Origin: Pseudomonas sp. ATCC PTA-122608
GTDB taxonomy: Bacteria; Pseudomonadota; Gammaproteobacteria; Pseudomonadales; Pseudomonadaceae
Assembly: GCF_001952855.1 (NCBI RefSeq)
Contig: NZ_LPNO01000006.1
Coordinates: 135,388-199,387 of the forward strand
DNA length: 64,000 bases
Direction of reading: 5' to 3'
This document shows, one piece after another, positions 28,081-39,087 of this stretch (within the stretch, counting starts at the first letter, position 1; the number at the start of each line of letters is the position of its first letter). Position numbers and translations under genes: made by a program. Under the pieces are notes generated by a model. It was given only the letters and a program-made list of their open reading frames with translations, did not search any database and was not told where the DNA came from.

Positions 28081-29568
28081 TTAGAGCGGTGTTTTCACGG
28101 CGACCACGCGAGCCCCGCGCTTCATGCACAGGGCGTAATACAGCAACCCGCCGAGTGCCGAACCGGTGAACCAGCCATAGCTGTAGAACCAACTGAACGC
28201 GTCGCTGCCCAGGGACAACAGCGTCAGTACCACCGGCACGCCAAACGCCAGGAAGCCATGCCAGTTCCACGCCGGGTACACGTCATCGCGGTACAAGCCG
28301 GCAAGGTCCAGTTGCTGTTTCTTGATGATGAAATAGTCCACCACCATGATCCCGGCAATCGGCCCCAGCAGGCTTGAGTAACCCAGCAGCCAGTTGGAGT
28401 AGACGGTTTCCAGGCTCACGTCGGAGATGATCAGCCCGAGCTTTTTCAGCAGTTCATGGGCCATCAGCGCCAGGCCCACCAAGCCGGTAAGGACCACCGC
28501 CGTGGTGCGGTTGATCAGCTTGGGCGCGATGTTCTGGAAGTCGTTGGTGGGCGACACGATGTTCGCCGCGGTGTTGGTGGACAAGGTGGCGATGATGATC
28601 AGCGCCATGGCCACGGCTACCCACACCGGGCTCTGGATATGGCCGATCAGGGTCACCGGGTCGGAGACGCTGACGCCCACCAGTTTCACCGAGGCAGCGG
28701 TCATGATCACGCCGAGGGCGGCGAACAGGAACATGGTCAGCGGCAGGCCGAAAATCTGCCCGAGTATCTGGTCTTTCTGGCTCTTGGCGTAGCGGCTGAA
28801 GTCGGGGATGTTCAACGACAAGGTGGCCCAGAAACCCACCATCGCCGTCAGGCCTGCCATGAAGTAGCCGGTGAGGCTCGCGCCTTCGGGACGCTTGGGC
28901 GGGATCGCCATCAACTCGGTCAGCGAGACATTCGGCAGCGCCCACACCAGCAGCCCGATTCCCACCGCTACCAGCAGCGGAGCAGACAGGGTTTCCAGCC
29001 ATTTGATCGACTCGGCGCCGCGCAATACCACCCACAGGTTCAGCGTCCAGAAGATCATGAAGCCGATCACTTCACCGGTGCCGCCGAGGGACTTCCAACC
29101 CTCGAAAATCGAGCCCAGGAACAGGTGAATCGCCAACCCGCCAAACATCGTCTGGATGCCGAACCAGCCGCACGCCACCAGGGCGCGAATCAGGCACGGC
29201 ACGTTGGAGCCAAGTACGCCGAAGGACGAGCGCAGCAACACCGGGAACGGAATACCGTACTTGGTACCGGGGAAGGCGTTGAGGGTCAGCGGAATCAGCA
29301 CCACGATATTGGCCAGCAGGATCGCCATCAGCGCCTCGCCCACCGACAACCCGAAGTACGCGGTGAGCACGCCACCCAGGGTGTAGGTCGGCACGCACAC
29401 CGACATGCCGATCCACAGCGCGGTGATGTGCCACTTGTTCCAGGTACGCTCGTGCACCTTGGTCGGTGCCATATCGTGGTTGTAGCGGGGGCTGTCGAGG
29501 ACGTCGGGGCCGGCGTCGAGTTCGTACAGGCCGTTGCGCTCAATGACTTGCGATCTGTTCTGTTGCAT
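28081..29568 (-). CDS. NCS1-family nucleobase:cation symporter
   Basis: A 495-residue inner-membrane transporter with about 12 transmembrane segments, of the NCS1 group that imports uracil, allantoin or hydantoins with Na+ or H+. The conserved N-terminal TWNKWHITALWIGMSVCVPT and the GWFGIQTMFGG segment are typical. Its place between the amidohydrolase and dihydropyrimidinase genes suggests uracil, dihydropyrimidine or hydantoin uptake. Confidence 0.9.
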   Translation of the reverse strand: MQQNRSQVIERNGLYELDAGPDVLDSPRYNHDMAPTKVHERTWNKWHITALWIGMSVCVPTYTLGGVLTAYFGLSVGEALMAILLANIVVLIPLTLNAFPGTKYGIPFPVLLRSSFGVLGSNVPCLIRALVACGWFGIQTMFGGLAIHLFLGSIFEGWKSLGGTGEVIGFMIFWTLNLWVVLRGAESIKWLETLSAPLLVAVGIGLLVWALPNVSLTELMAIPPKRPEGASLTGYFMAGLTAMVGFWATLSLNIPDFSRYAKSQKDQILGQIFGLPLTMFLFAALGVIMTAASVKLVGVSVSDPVTLIGHIQSPVWVAVAMALIIIATLSTNTAANIVSPTNDFQNIAPKLINRTTAVVLTGLVGLALMAHELLKKLGLIISDVSLETVYSNWLLGYSSLLGPIAGIMVVDYFIIKKQQLDLAGLYRDDVYPAWNWHGFLAFGVPVVLTLLSLGSDAFSWFYSYGWFTGSALGGLLYYALCMKRGARVVAVKTPL

Positions 29569-31609
<2,041 letters not shown>

Positions 31610-31617
31610 GGCCGCCA

Positions 31618-31700
31618 TTCGCGAGCAAGCCCGCTCCCACATTCGCCCCCATTCCAACAGGATAAATGCAGTCGAATGTGGGAGCGGGCTTGCTCGCGAA
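31618..31700. repeat. REPIN, GTGGGAGCGGGC type, opposite pairing orientation
   Basis: Units TTCGCGAGCAAGCCCGCTCC (31618 onward) and its inverted copy ending at 31700. Unlike the other pairs, the TTCGCGAGC ends face outward and the CCCACATTCG ends face inward. It lies between hydA and pydX. Confidence 0.92.
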
Positions 31701-31772
31701 GAGGCCGGTACAGGCAACAAAAAAACCACTGCCCACCAGAGGCAGCACCTCAAAAACCGTGAGGCCAATACC

Positions 31773-33140
31773 GTGATCCAGACCCTGAACCATCTTCCCC
31801 ACCCCCATGAAGATGCGGCGGCCCTCGCCGCGCATTTCACCGACCTGGCGCCGCCGCTCAATGCTCGGCAAGCCCAACTGGAAGCGTCGCGCTGCCTCTA
31901 CTGCTACGACGCGCCGTGCGTTAACGCGTGCCCCAGCGAGATCGATATCCCGTCGTTCATCCGCAATATCCACACCGAAAACGTCCAAGGCGCCGCGCAG
32001 AAGATCCTTTCGGCGAATATCCTCGGCGGCAGTTGCGCCCGGGTCTGCCCGACAGAAATCCTCTGCCAGCAAGCCTGCGTGCGCAACAACGCCGAGGAAT
32101 GCGCCCCGGTGCTGATCGGCCTGTTGCAGCGGTACGCGGTGGACAACGCACACTTCAGCGAACACCCGTTCCAGCGCGCCGCGCCCACCGGCAAGCGCAT
32201 CGCGGTGGTCGGCGCCGGGCCTGCAGGGTTGTCCTGCGCCCATCGCAGCGCCTTGCACGGCCATGACGTGGTGATTTTCGAAGCCCGGGAAAAAGCCGGC
32301 GGCCTGAATGAATACGGGATCGCCAAGTACAAACTGGTGGATGACTTCGCGCAAAAGGAACTGGATTTCCTTCTGCAAATTGGCGGCATCGAAATCCGTC
32401 ACGGCCAGCGTCTCGGCGACAACCTGACCTTGAGCGAGCTGCACCAGCAGTTCGATGCGGTGTTCCTCGGCCTCGGCCTGGCCGCCAGCAAACAACTCGG
32501 CCTGCCTCACGAGGACGCCCCCGGCCTGCTCGCCGCCACCGACTACATCCGTGAACTGCGCCAGGCCGATGACCTCAGCCAACTGCCCCTGGCCGACCGC
32601 TGCATTGTCCTCGGCGCCGGCAACACGGCCATCGACATGGCCGTGCAAATGGCCCGCCTCGGTGCCCATGACGTCAACCTGGTGTACCGCCGTGGCCTGA
32701 CTGAAATGGGCGCCACCGGCCACGAGCAAGATATCGCCAAGGCCAACCAGGTACGCCTGTTGACGTGGGCTCAACCGGAGGAAGTGTTGCTCGATGATCA
32801 GGGCCATGTTCGCGGCATGCGTTTCGCCCGCACCCGCATGGTCGATGGCCGCCTGCAGGCCACCAGTGAAACCTTCGAACTGGCCGCTGACGCGATTTTC
32901 AAGGCCATCGGCCAAGGTTTCGACGACGCGGCGCTGCACGACCCGCTGGCCCACCAGTTGCAACGCCAGGGCGATCGCATCTTCGTCAACGAACAGCTGC
33001 GCACCAGCATCCCGGGTGTGTATGCCGGCGGTGATTGCGTCAGCCTCGGCCAGGACCTCACCGTCCAGGCCGTGCAACACGGCAAGCTGGCCGCTGAAGC
33101 CATGCACGCTCAACTAATGCTGAAAGTGGAGGCTGCGTAA
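31773..33140 (+). CDS. pydX: dihydropyrimidine dehydrogenase, NAD(P)H-binding flavoprotein subunit PydX/PreT
   Basis: A 455-residue subunit that passes electrons from NAD(P)H through FAD and Fe-S clusters to PydA, which reduces uracil and thymine. The N-terminal Fe-S region shows CLYCYDAPCVNACP and CARVCPTEILCQQAC, followed by the FAD fold VVGAGPAGLSCAH and a second nucleotide site IVLGAGNTAIDMA. It starts with GTG at 31773. Its stop overlaps the pydA start by one base (TAATG), a translationally coupled pair. It corresponds to E. coli PreT and to the N-terminal half of the mammalian enzyme. Confidence 0.93.
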   Translation: MIQTLNHLPHPHEDAAALAAHFTDLAPPLNARQAQLEASRCLYCYDAPCVNACPSEIDIPSFIRNIHTENVQGAAQKILSANILGGSCARVCPTEILCQQACVRNNAEECAPVLIGLLQRYAVDNAHFSEHPFQRAAPTGKRIAVVGAGPAGLSCAHRSALHGHDVVIFEAREKAGGLNEYGIAKYKLVDDFAQKELDFLLQIGGIEIRHGQRLGDNLTLSELHQQFDAVFLGLGLAASKQLGLPHEDAPGLLAATDYIRELRQADDLSQLPLADRCIVLGAGNTAIDMAVQMARLGAHDVNLVYRRGLTEMGATGHEQDIAKANQVRLLTWAQPEEVLLDDQGHVRGMRFARTRMVDGRLQATSETFELAADAIFKAIGQGFDDAALHDPLAHQLQRQGDRIFVNEQLRTSIPGVYAGGDCVSLGQDLTVQAVQHGKLAAEAMHAQLMLKVEAA

Positions 33141-34414
33141 TGGCCGATCTCTCGATTGTATTCGCCGGCATCAAAGCCCCCAATCCGTTCTGGCTGGCCT
33201 CCGCGCCGCCTACCGACAAGGCCTACAACGTGGTCCGCGCCTTTGAAGCAGGCTGGGGCGGTGTGGTCTGGAAAACCCTCGGCGAAGACCCGGCTGCGGT
33301 CAACGTCTCATCACGCTACTCGGCACACTTTGGCGCCAACCGTGAAGTGCTCGGCATCAACAATATCGAGCTGATTACCGATCGGTCACTGGAGATCAAC
33401 CTGCGGGAAATTACCCAGGTGAAAAAGGACTGGCCGGACCGCGCACTGATCGTGTCGCTGATGGTGCCCTGTGTTGAAGAGTCGTGGAAACACATCCTGC
33501 CGCTGGTGGAAGCCACCGGCTGCGACGGCATCGAGCTGAACTTCGGCTGCCCCCACGGCATGCCGGAACGCGGCATGGGCGCGGCGGTGGGCCAGGTGCC
33601 GGAGTACGTGGAACAGGTGACGCGCTGGTGCAAGACCTATTGCTCGCTGCCGGTGATCGTCAAGCTCACGCCAAACATCACCGACATTCGCGTGGCAGCG
33701 CGAGCGGCGTATCGCGGGGGCGCGGATGCTGTGTCGCTGATCAACACCATCAACTCCATCACCAGTGTCGACCTGGAGCGCATGGTCGCCCTGCCGATGG
33801 TGGGCACCCAAAGCACTCACGGTGGCTACTGCGGTTCGGCGGTGAAGCCGATTGCGTTGAACATGGTGGCGGAGATCGCCCGGGATCCACAGACACAGGG
33901 TTTGCCGATCTGCGGCATTGGCGGGATTGGCAACTGGCGCGATGCTGCGGAATTCGTTGCGCTGGGCTGCGGCGCGGTGCAGGTGTGCACGGCAGCAATG
34001 CTGCATGGGTTTCGGATTGTCGAAGAGATGAAGGACGGGCTGTCGCGTTGGATGGACAGCCAGGGCTACAGCAGCCTGCAGGAATTTTCCGGGCGAGCGG
34101 TGGGCAATACGACGGATTGGAAGTACCTGGATATCAATTACCAGGTGATCGCCAAGATTGACCAGGAGGCGTGTATTGGCTGTGGGCGTTGCCATATTGC
34201 TTGCGAGGACACCTCACACCAGGCGATTGCCAGCTTGAGGCAGGCGGATGGGACGCATAAGTACGAGGTGATCGATGATGAATGCGTGGGATGCAACCTG
34301 TGCCAGATCACCTGCCCGGTAGCGGACTGTATCGAGATGGTGCCGGTGGAGACCGGGAAGCCGTTTTTGAACTGGACACAGGATCCGAGGAATCCCTACC
34401 GGGAAGCCGTGTAG
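33140..34414 (+). CDS. pydA: dihydropyrimidine dehydrogenase catalytic subunit PydA/PreA
   Basis: A 424-residue FMN-containing TIM-barrel subunit that reduces uracil and thymine at the 5,6 bond. The barrel spans about residues 1-310, with substrate segments ELNFGCPHGM and KLTPNITDI. The C-terminal ferredoxin-like part has two 4Fe-4S motifs, CIGCGRCHIAC and CVGCNLCQITC. It starts inside the pydX stop codon. The last quarter switches to G/T-ending codons. A 31-base palindrome follows. Confidence 0.94.
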   Translation: MADLSIVFAGIKAPNPFWLASAPPTDKAYNVVRAFEAGWGGVVWKTLGEDPAAVNVSSRYSAHFGANREVLGINNIELITDRSLEINLREITQVKKDWPDRALIVSLMVPCVEESWKHILPLVEATGCDGIELNFGCPHGMPERGMGAAVGQVPEYVEQVTRWCKTYCSLPVIVKLTPNITDIRVAARAAYRGGADAVSLINTINSITSVDLERMVALPMVGTQSTHGGYCGSAVKPIALNMVAEIARDPQTQGLPICGIGGIGNWRDAAEFVALGCGAVQVCTAAMLHGFRIVEEMKDGLSRWMDSQGYSSLQEFSGRAVGNTTDWKYLDINYQVIAKIDQEACIGCGRCHIACEDTSHQAIASLRQADGTHKYEVIDDECVGCNLCQITCPVADCIEMVPVETGKPFLNWTQDPRNPYREAV

Positions 34415-34422
34415 CCCTGGAT

Positions 34423-34453
34423 GATCGTTCCCACGCTCCGCGTGGGAACGATC
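34423..34453. repeat. single CGTTCCCACGC palindrome between convergent genes
   Basis: A perfect 31-base palindrome with 13-bp arms GATCGTTCCCACG and a 5-base centre. It sits between the pydA stop and the stop of the convergent TetR gene, overlapping the latter by one base. It is related to the REP at 26278 and could also work as a bidirectional transcript end. Confidence 0.85.
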
Positions 34454-35073
34454 TACGGCTCCAACCCAATCCCCCGCAAGATCACACTCGTCACCGTCTG
34501 TACTGCCCGTTCAAACTGCATATCCGACAACGGCTGATGATCATTCAGGATCTTCACCTGATGATCAAAGTCGGCATAGTGCTGGGTCGACGCCCAGATC
34601 ATATACAGCAGGCTCGACGGTTCCACCGGCAAGATCCGCTTGTCTTCCACCCACTGACGAATCTTCGCTTCCTTCATCTTGGCCCAGTCGTACAGGCTCA
34701 CGTCCAGCGCCTCACCCAGGGTCGGTGCGCCGTGGATGATTTCGTTGGCCCATACTTTGGAACCATAGGGCCGGCTGCGGGAATGTTGCATCTTGGCGCG
34801 GATGTAGCTGCTGAGCACCACCCGCGGGTCGTCGAACATCTCGAAGCACAAGGCGTCCTGCTTCCACACTTCCAGCAGGTCGAACAACACCGCGCTGTAC
34901 AGCTCGCTCTTGGTGCTGAAGTAGTAATGCAGGTTGGAGCGCGGCAGTTGCACTTCTTCGGCGATGTCGGCCATGGCGGTGCTGCCATAGCCCTTCTCGG
35001 CGAAGACCTTTTCAGCCGCCAGCAGAATCTTTTCGACGTTGACCCGACGAATACCGATCTTGTGATTGCCCAT
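34453..35073 (-). CDS. TetR-family regulator, RutR-like
   Basis: A 206-residue TetR regulator. Start at ATG 35073 with GGGAGCCC upstream; the frame is open further but the added residues are not TetR-like. The DNA-binding helix-turn-helix is at about residues 27-65 (STAMADIAEEVQLPRSNLHYYF). The C-terminal domain, with IIHGAPTLGEALD and WASTQHYADFDHQ, matches the RutR/YcdC group that senses uracil or thymine. Its position at the end of the pyrimidine degradation cluster supports local control. Confidence 0.88.
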   Translation of the reverse strand: MGNHKIGIRRVNVEKILLAAEKVFAEKGYGSTAMADIAEEVQLPRSNLHYYFSTKSELYSAVLFDLLEVWKQDALCFEMFDDPRVVLSSYIRAKMQHSRSRPYGSKVWANEIIHGAPTLGEALDVSLYDWAKMKEAKIRQWVEDKRILPVEPSSLLYMIWASTQHYADFDHQVKILNDHQPLSDMQFERAVQTVTSVILRGIGLEP

Positions 35074-35302
35074 AAGGGCTCCCTGACAACAACATGACTT
35101 CAAGACTACCATCCGCTCTAGACCGCGGCGACACGCCACTGTGAAACTTCGTACAAGCACCTTCCCCGTGGATAGCGGATTGGTTAGCATCGCCATCCCC
35201 TCGAAGGATCATCTTCATGACGATTCGACTGCGAGACGCGTGCGACGGCCCGGTGCTTGCGGCTCTGCCGAACAACTGACTCTCACCTGAAGGTATTGAA
35301 CA

Positions 35303-35668
35303 ATGTTGATCAAGAAAACCCTCACCACCGTCGCCCTGCTCGCCTCCCTGCTGGGCGCCTCGGCCGCCTTTGCCCACGCCCACTTGAAAAGCTCGGAGCC
35401 TGCCGCCGACAGCAGCGTCGCCGCGCCCAAGGACCTGCGCCTGACGTTCTCCGAAGGCGTTGAAGCGACGTTCACCAAGGTGTCCCTGAGCAAGGACGGC
35501 ACCGAAGTCGCGATCAAGGGCCTGGAAACCCCGGACGCCGACAAAAAGGTTCTGGTGGTGACTCCGGCCGCTCCATTGGCCGCCGGTAACTACAAAGTGG
35601 TGTGGAACGCGGTCTCGGTGGATACCCACAAGAGCAACGGTGAATACAGCTTCAAGGTCGGCCAATAA
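35303..35668 (+). CDS. copC: CopC-domain periplasmic copper-binding protein
   Basis: A 121-residue periplasmic copper protein. The signal peptide ends in AAFA, leaving mature HAHLKSSEPA, so His1 and His3 are at the mature N-terminus, as in copper-binding CopC. The second metal site appears in VSVDTHKSNGEYSF. It is 3 bases ahead of copD and forms a two-gene operon with it. It takes part in copper handling with CopD, either tolerance or uptake. Confidence 0.92.
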   Translation: MLIKKTLTTVALLASLLGASAAFAHAHLKSSEPAADSSVAAPKDLRLTFSEGVEATFTKVSLSKDGTEVAIKGLETPDADKKVLVVTPAAPLAAGNYKVVWNAVSVDTHKSNGEYSFKVGQ

Positions 35669-35671
35669 TTC

Positions 35672-36529
35672 ATGGCCACCCTGCTGGTGCTGTGCCGCTT
35701 CCTGCATTTCATCGTGGTGTTGTTGATGTTCGGGGCCTGTGTGTTGAGGCCCTGGTTGCTGGGAGCAGGGCCGCAACCGGTGCTGGACCGACACCTGTCG
35801 CGCATCACCCAAGGCTTGGCGTGGCTGGCATTGGTGTCGGGGGTGGCGTGGTTGCTGTTGATCAGCGCGAGCATGGCCGGGGTCGGGCTGGGCGCGCTGG
35901 AGCTGTCGACGGTGCACTTGGTGCTGGGTAAAACCTTCTTCGGCCAGGTCTGGACCTGGCACCTGGTGCTGAACGTACTGCTGGTGCTCGGCTTAATGAC
36001 GCCGTGGAAGGCGTTGCGCCTGCCGCTCTGTGCGCTACTGCTGGCGACGCTGGCACCGGTGGGCCATGGCGCCATGCTCAATGGCCTGGCCGGGCAACTG
36101 CTGATCCTCAATCAGGTGGTGCACCTGGTGTGTGTCGGTGCCTGGCTGGGCGGATTGCTGATGCTGGTGTTGATCCTCAGGCAATCGCCCCGCTATCCAT
36201 TGGAACCGATCCTCAAGCGCTTCAGTGGCATCGGTTATGGCCTGGTGACGGGGCTGCTGGTGACCGGCCTGATTAACGTGCGAGTGCTCACCGGGCAGTT
36301 CTGGCCCACGCCATTGTTCAGCGGGTTCGCCCTGATCCTGCTGATCAAGGTGTTGCTGGTATTCGGCATGCTCGCCCTGGCACTGTTGAACCGCCTGCGG
36401 ATTCACAACTGTGAGCAGCGGTTACCTGCGTTGAAGGCCAGCGTGATGATTGAATGGTTACTAGGTATTTCAGCGGTGGCCGCCGTTTCCCTGCTTGGTA
36501 CCTTGCCGCCCATGGTTGCAGCAGGATAA
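35672..36529 (+). CDS. copD: CopD-family copper transport/resistance membrane protein
   Basis: A 285-residue inner-membrane protein with about 8 hydrophobic segments. Conserved His residues lie in CRFLHFIVVLL, FGQVWTWHLVLN and VVHLVCVGAWLGG, typical of CopD metal sites. It partners CopC for movement of copper across the inner membrane. No copA, copB or copRS genes are near, so this is the short chromosomal CopCD type. Confidence 0.92.
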   Translation: MATLLVLCRFLHFIVVLLMFGACVLRPWLLGAGPQPVLDRHLSRITQGLAWLALVSGVAWLLLISASMAGVGLGALELSTVHLVLGKTFFGQVWTWHLVLNVLLVLGLMTPWKALRLPLCALLLATLAPVGHGAMLNGLAGQLLILNQVVHLVCVGAWLGGLLMLVLILRQSPRYPLEPILKRFSGIGYGLVTGLLVTGLINVRVLTGQFWPTPLFSGFALILLIKVLLVFGMLALALLNRLRIHNCEQRLPALKASVMIEWLLGISAVAAVSLLGTLPPMVAAG

Positions 36530-36619
36530 TCCCTCCTCCAGTGGCTCCCTTCACACGGGGAGTCATCGTATAACTTTCGATTGACAAGCCCCTAAAACCT
36601 CGCAAATATCGCCTCCAAT

Positions 36620-36632
36620 GTTGTACGACAAC
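36620..36632. promoter_or_regulatory. candidate GntR/FadR-type operator upstream of the porin gene
   Basis: GTTGTACGACAAC is a perfect 13-base dyad that fits the FadR-subfamily pattern TNGTNNNACNA. It is 46 bases before the porin start. A related half-conserved copy, GTCATACGACAAC, is upstream of udh. Confidence 0.5.
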
Positions 36633-36677
36633 GTATAACAAAAAATAAAAACAACAAAAAGACAACGGAGCGTCACT

Positions 36678-37946
36678 GTGAGCCAACACGTCCGCCATTT
36701 CTCCTGCACCGCCCGTTTTGCCGCCATCGGCTTGAGCAGCCTGGCCTTCGCCCTCCCCGTCACCGCCTCGGCAGAGGGCTTCATCGACGACGCCAAAGCC
36801 ACGCTTAACCTGCGCAATGCTTACTTCAATCGCAACTTCACCAACCCCGCTTATCCCCAGGGCAAGGCCGAGGAGTGGACGCAAAACTTCATCCTTGATG
36901 CCCGGTCCGGCTTCACCCAAGGCACCGTCGGTTTCGGCCTGGACGTGCTGGGGCTGTATTCGCAAAAGCTCGACGGTGGCAAAGGCACCTCCGGCACCCA
37001 ATTGCTGCCGACCCGCAGCGATGGCCGCCCCGCCGACAATTTCGGGCGTCTGGGCGTGGCGCTGAAAACCAAACTGTCGAACACCGAATTGAAAGTCGGC
37101 GAATGGATGCCGGTGCTGCCGATCCTGCGCTCGGATGACGGCCGCTCACTGCCGCAGACCTTCCGTGGCGGCCAGGTCACCTCCAGCGAAATTGCCGGCC
37201 TGACCTTGTATGGCGGCCAGTTCCGCGGCAACAGCCCGCGCAACGACGCGAGCATGGATGACATGTTTCTCAACGGCAAAGCCGCATTCACCTCGGACCG
37301 CTTCAACTTCGGCGGCGGCGAATACACCTTCAACGACAAGCGCACCCAAGTGGGCGTGTGGTACGCCGAACTCAGCGACATCTACCAGCAGCAGTATTTC
37401 AACCTGACACACAGCCAGCCCGTGGGCGACTGGACCCTGGGCGCCAATCTCGGGTTCTTCACCGGCAAGGAAGACGGCAAGGCCCTTGCGGGCGACCTCG
37501 ACAACAAAACCGCGTTCGCCCTGCTCTCGGCCAAATACAAAGGCAACAGCTTCTATATCGGCCTGCAGAAACTCACCGGTGACAGCGCCTGGATGCGGGT
37601 CAACGGCACCAGCGGCGGCACCCTGGCCAACGACAGCTACAACGCCAGCTACGACAACGCCAAGGAAAAATCCTGGCAGGTGCGGCACGACTTCAACTTC
37701 GTGGTGCTGGGCATTCCCGGCCTGACCATGATGAACCGCTATATCAGCGGCGATAACGTGCACACCGGGGCGATCACCAACGGCAAGGAATGGGGGCGCG
37801 AGTCGGAACTGGCCTACACGGTACAAAGCGGTCCACTGCGGGACCTGAATGTGCGCTGGCGCAACGCAACAATGCGCCGGGATTTCAGTACCAACGAGTT
37901 TGATGAAAACCGGATATTCATCAGTTACCCGATTTCGTTGTTATAG
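36678..37946 (+). CDS. OprD-family outer-membrane porin
   Basis: A 422-residue substrate-specific porin that forms an 18-strand beta-barrel. The signal peptide ends near TASAEGF, and the first strands contain LNLRNAYFNRNF. The C-terminus ends ISYPISLL with hydrophobic terminal residues suited to Bam recognition. The GTG start at 36678 has a GGAGCG site upstream. It lies before the uronate genes and shares a candidate operator with them, so it probably lets uronic acids across the outer membrane. It is similar in size to OpdK/OpdP-type members. Confidence 0.92.
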   Translation: MSQHVRHFSCTARFAAIGLSSLAFALPVTASAEGFIDDAKATLNLRNAYFNRNFTNPAYPQGKAEEWTQNFILDARSGFTQGTVGFGLDVLGLYSQKLDGGKGTSGTQLLPTRSDGRPADNFGRLGVALKTKLSNTELKVGEWMPVLPILRSDDGRSLPQTFRGGQVTSSEIAGLTLYGGQFRGNSPRNDASMDDMFLNGKAAFTSDRFNFGGGEYTFNDKRTQVGVWYAELSDIYQQQYFNLTHSQPVGDWTLGANLGFFTGKEDGKALAGDLDNKTAFALLSAKYKGNSFYIGLQKLTGDSAWMRVNGTSGGTLANDSYNASYDNAKEKSWQVRHDFNFVVLGIPGLTMMNRYISGDNVHTGAITNGKEWGRESELAYTVQSGPLRDLNVRWRNATMRRDFSTNEFDENRIFISYPISLL

Positions 37947-37973
37947 CGGTTTACAAGCAACAGGAAAGGCTTT

Positions 37974-38130
37974 TGTGGTGAGGGAGCTTGCTGGAGTGAG
38001 GGAGCTGCTGTGGCGAGGGAGCTTGCTCCCGCTGGGCTGCGCAGCGGCCCCAAAATCTTGGGAGCGCTTCGCACTCCAGCGGGAGCAAGCTCCCTCGCCC
38101 CCTCACCACAGCAAGCTCCCTCGCCACAGG
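37974..38130. repeat. REP cluster, GAGGGAGCTTGCTCCC type
   Basis: A near-perfect inverted pair around GCGAGGGAGCTTGCTCCCGC (38014 onward) and its complement ending at 38098, plus extra partial units at 37980-38010 and 38107-38127. A copy in inverted orientation is at 42884-43000. Confidence 0.9.
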
Positions 38131-38206
38131 ACAGCGATGACCCTCTATCAACTTCGACCAATAGCGCGTTGACAAGTGTAGGAAAGCCTAACGATACTTC
38201 GGATTA

Positions 38207-38219
38207 GTCATACGACAAC
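38207..38219. promoter_or_regulatory. candidate operator upstream of udh
   Basis: GTCATACGACAAC shares its right half (TACGACAAC) with the dyad before the porin gene at 36620. It is 22 bases upstream of the udh start. This suggests one regulator for both, which is inference. Confidence 0.35.
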
Positions 38220-38241
38220 CTACAACAATAACGGGACCACC

Positions 38242-39063
38242 ATGACCACCACAACAGCCCCTACCCCGTTCAACCGCTTGCTGCTCACTGGCGCCGCTGG
38301 TGGCCTGGGCAAAGTCTTGCGCGAACGCCTGCGCCCTTACGCAAAGGTACTGCGCCTGTCGGATATAGCCGACATGGCCCCAGCCGCTGACAACGGCGAA
38401 GAAGTGCTGCCTTGCGATCTTTCCGACAAACAGGCCGTGCACCAATTGGTGGAAGGCGTCGATGCGATCCTGCATTTCGGCGGCGTATCGGTGGAGCGCT
38501 CGTTCGAGGAAGTGCTGGGCGCAAACATCTGCGGGGTCTTCCACATCTACGAAGCCGCCCGCCGCCATGGGGTCAAGCGCGTCATCTTCGCCAGCTCCAA
38601 CCACGTCATCGGCTTCTACAAGCAGGACGAAGCCCTCGACGCCCACTCCCCGCGCCGCCCGGACAGTTACTACGGTCTGTCCAAATCCTACGGCGAGGAC
38701 ATGGCCAGTTTCTACTTCGATCGCTATGGCATCGAAACCGTCAGCATCCGCATCGGCTCCTCGTTCCCGGAACCGCAAAACCGCCGGATGATGCACACCT
38801 GGTTGAGCTTCGACGACCTGACCCAACTGCTCGAGCGTGCGCTGTACACACCGAATGTCGGCCACACCGTGGTCTACGGCATGTCGGATAACCTCGACGT
38901 CTGGTGGGACAACCGCTTCGCCGCCCACCTGGGTTTCACCCCGCGAGACACCTCCGAAGTGTTCCGCAAACAGGTGGAAGCCCAGCCGCTGCCCGCCATC
39001 GACGACCCGGCGAGGGTGTACCAGGGCGGCGCGTTTTGTGCCGCCGGCCCATTCGGTGACTGA
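38242..39063 (+). CDS. udh: uronate dehydrogenase (NAD-dependent)
   Basis: A 273-residue extended SDR enzyme that oxidises D-glucuronate and D-galacturonate to the aldarolactones. The NAD motif is LTGAAGGLGK at residues 14-23 and the catalytic Tyr-Lys pair is in SYYGLSKSYGED. Ser in ASSNHVIGFY completes the site. It matches the uronate dehydrogenases described in Pseudomonas in length and motifs. It is followed at 24 bases by an SMP-30 lactonase that would open its product. Confidence 0.93.
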   Translation: MTTTTAPTPFNRLLLTGAAGGLGKVLRERLRPYAKVLRLSDIADMAPAADNGEEVLPCDLSDKQAVHQLVEGVDAILHFGGVSVERSFEEVLGANICGVFHIYEAARRHGVKRVIFASSNHVIGFYKQDEALDAHSPRRPDSYYGLSKSYGEDMASFYFDRYGIETVSIRIGSSFPEPQNRRMMHTWLSFDDLTQLLERALYTPNVGHTVVYGMSDNLDVWWDNRFAAHLGFTPRDTSEVFRKQVEAQPLPAIDDPARVYQGGAFCAAGPFGD

Positions 39064-39087
39064 CCACAGACCAACCCAAGGGAATGA

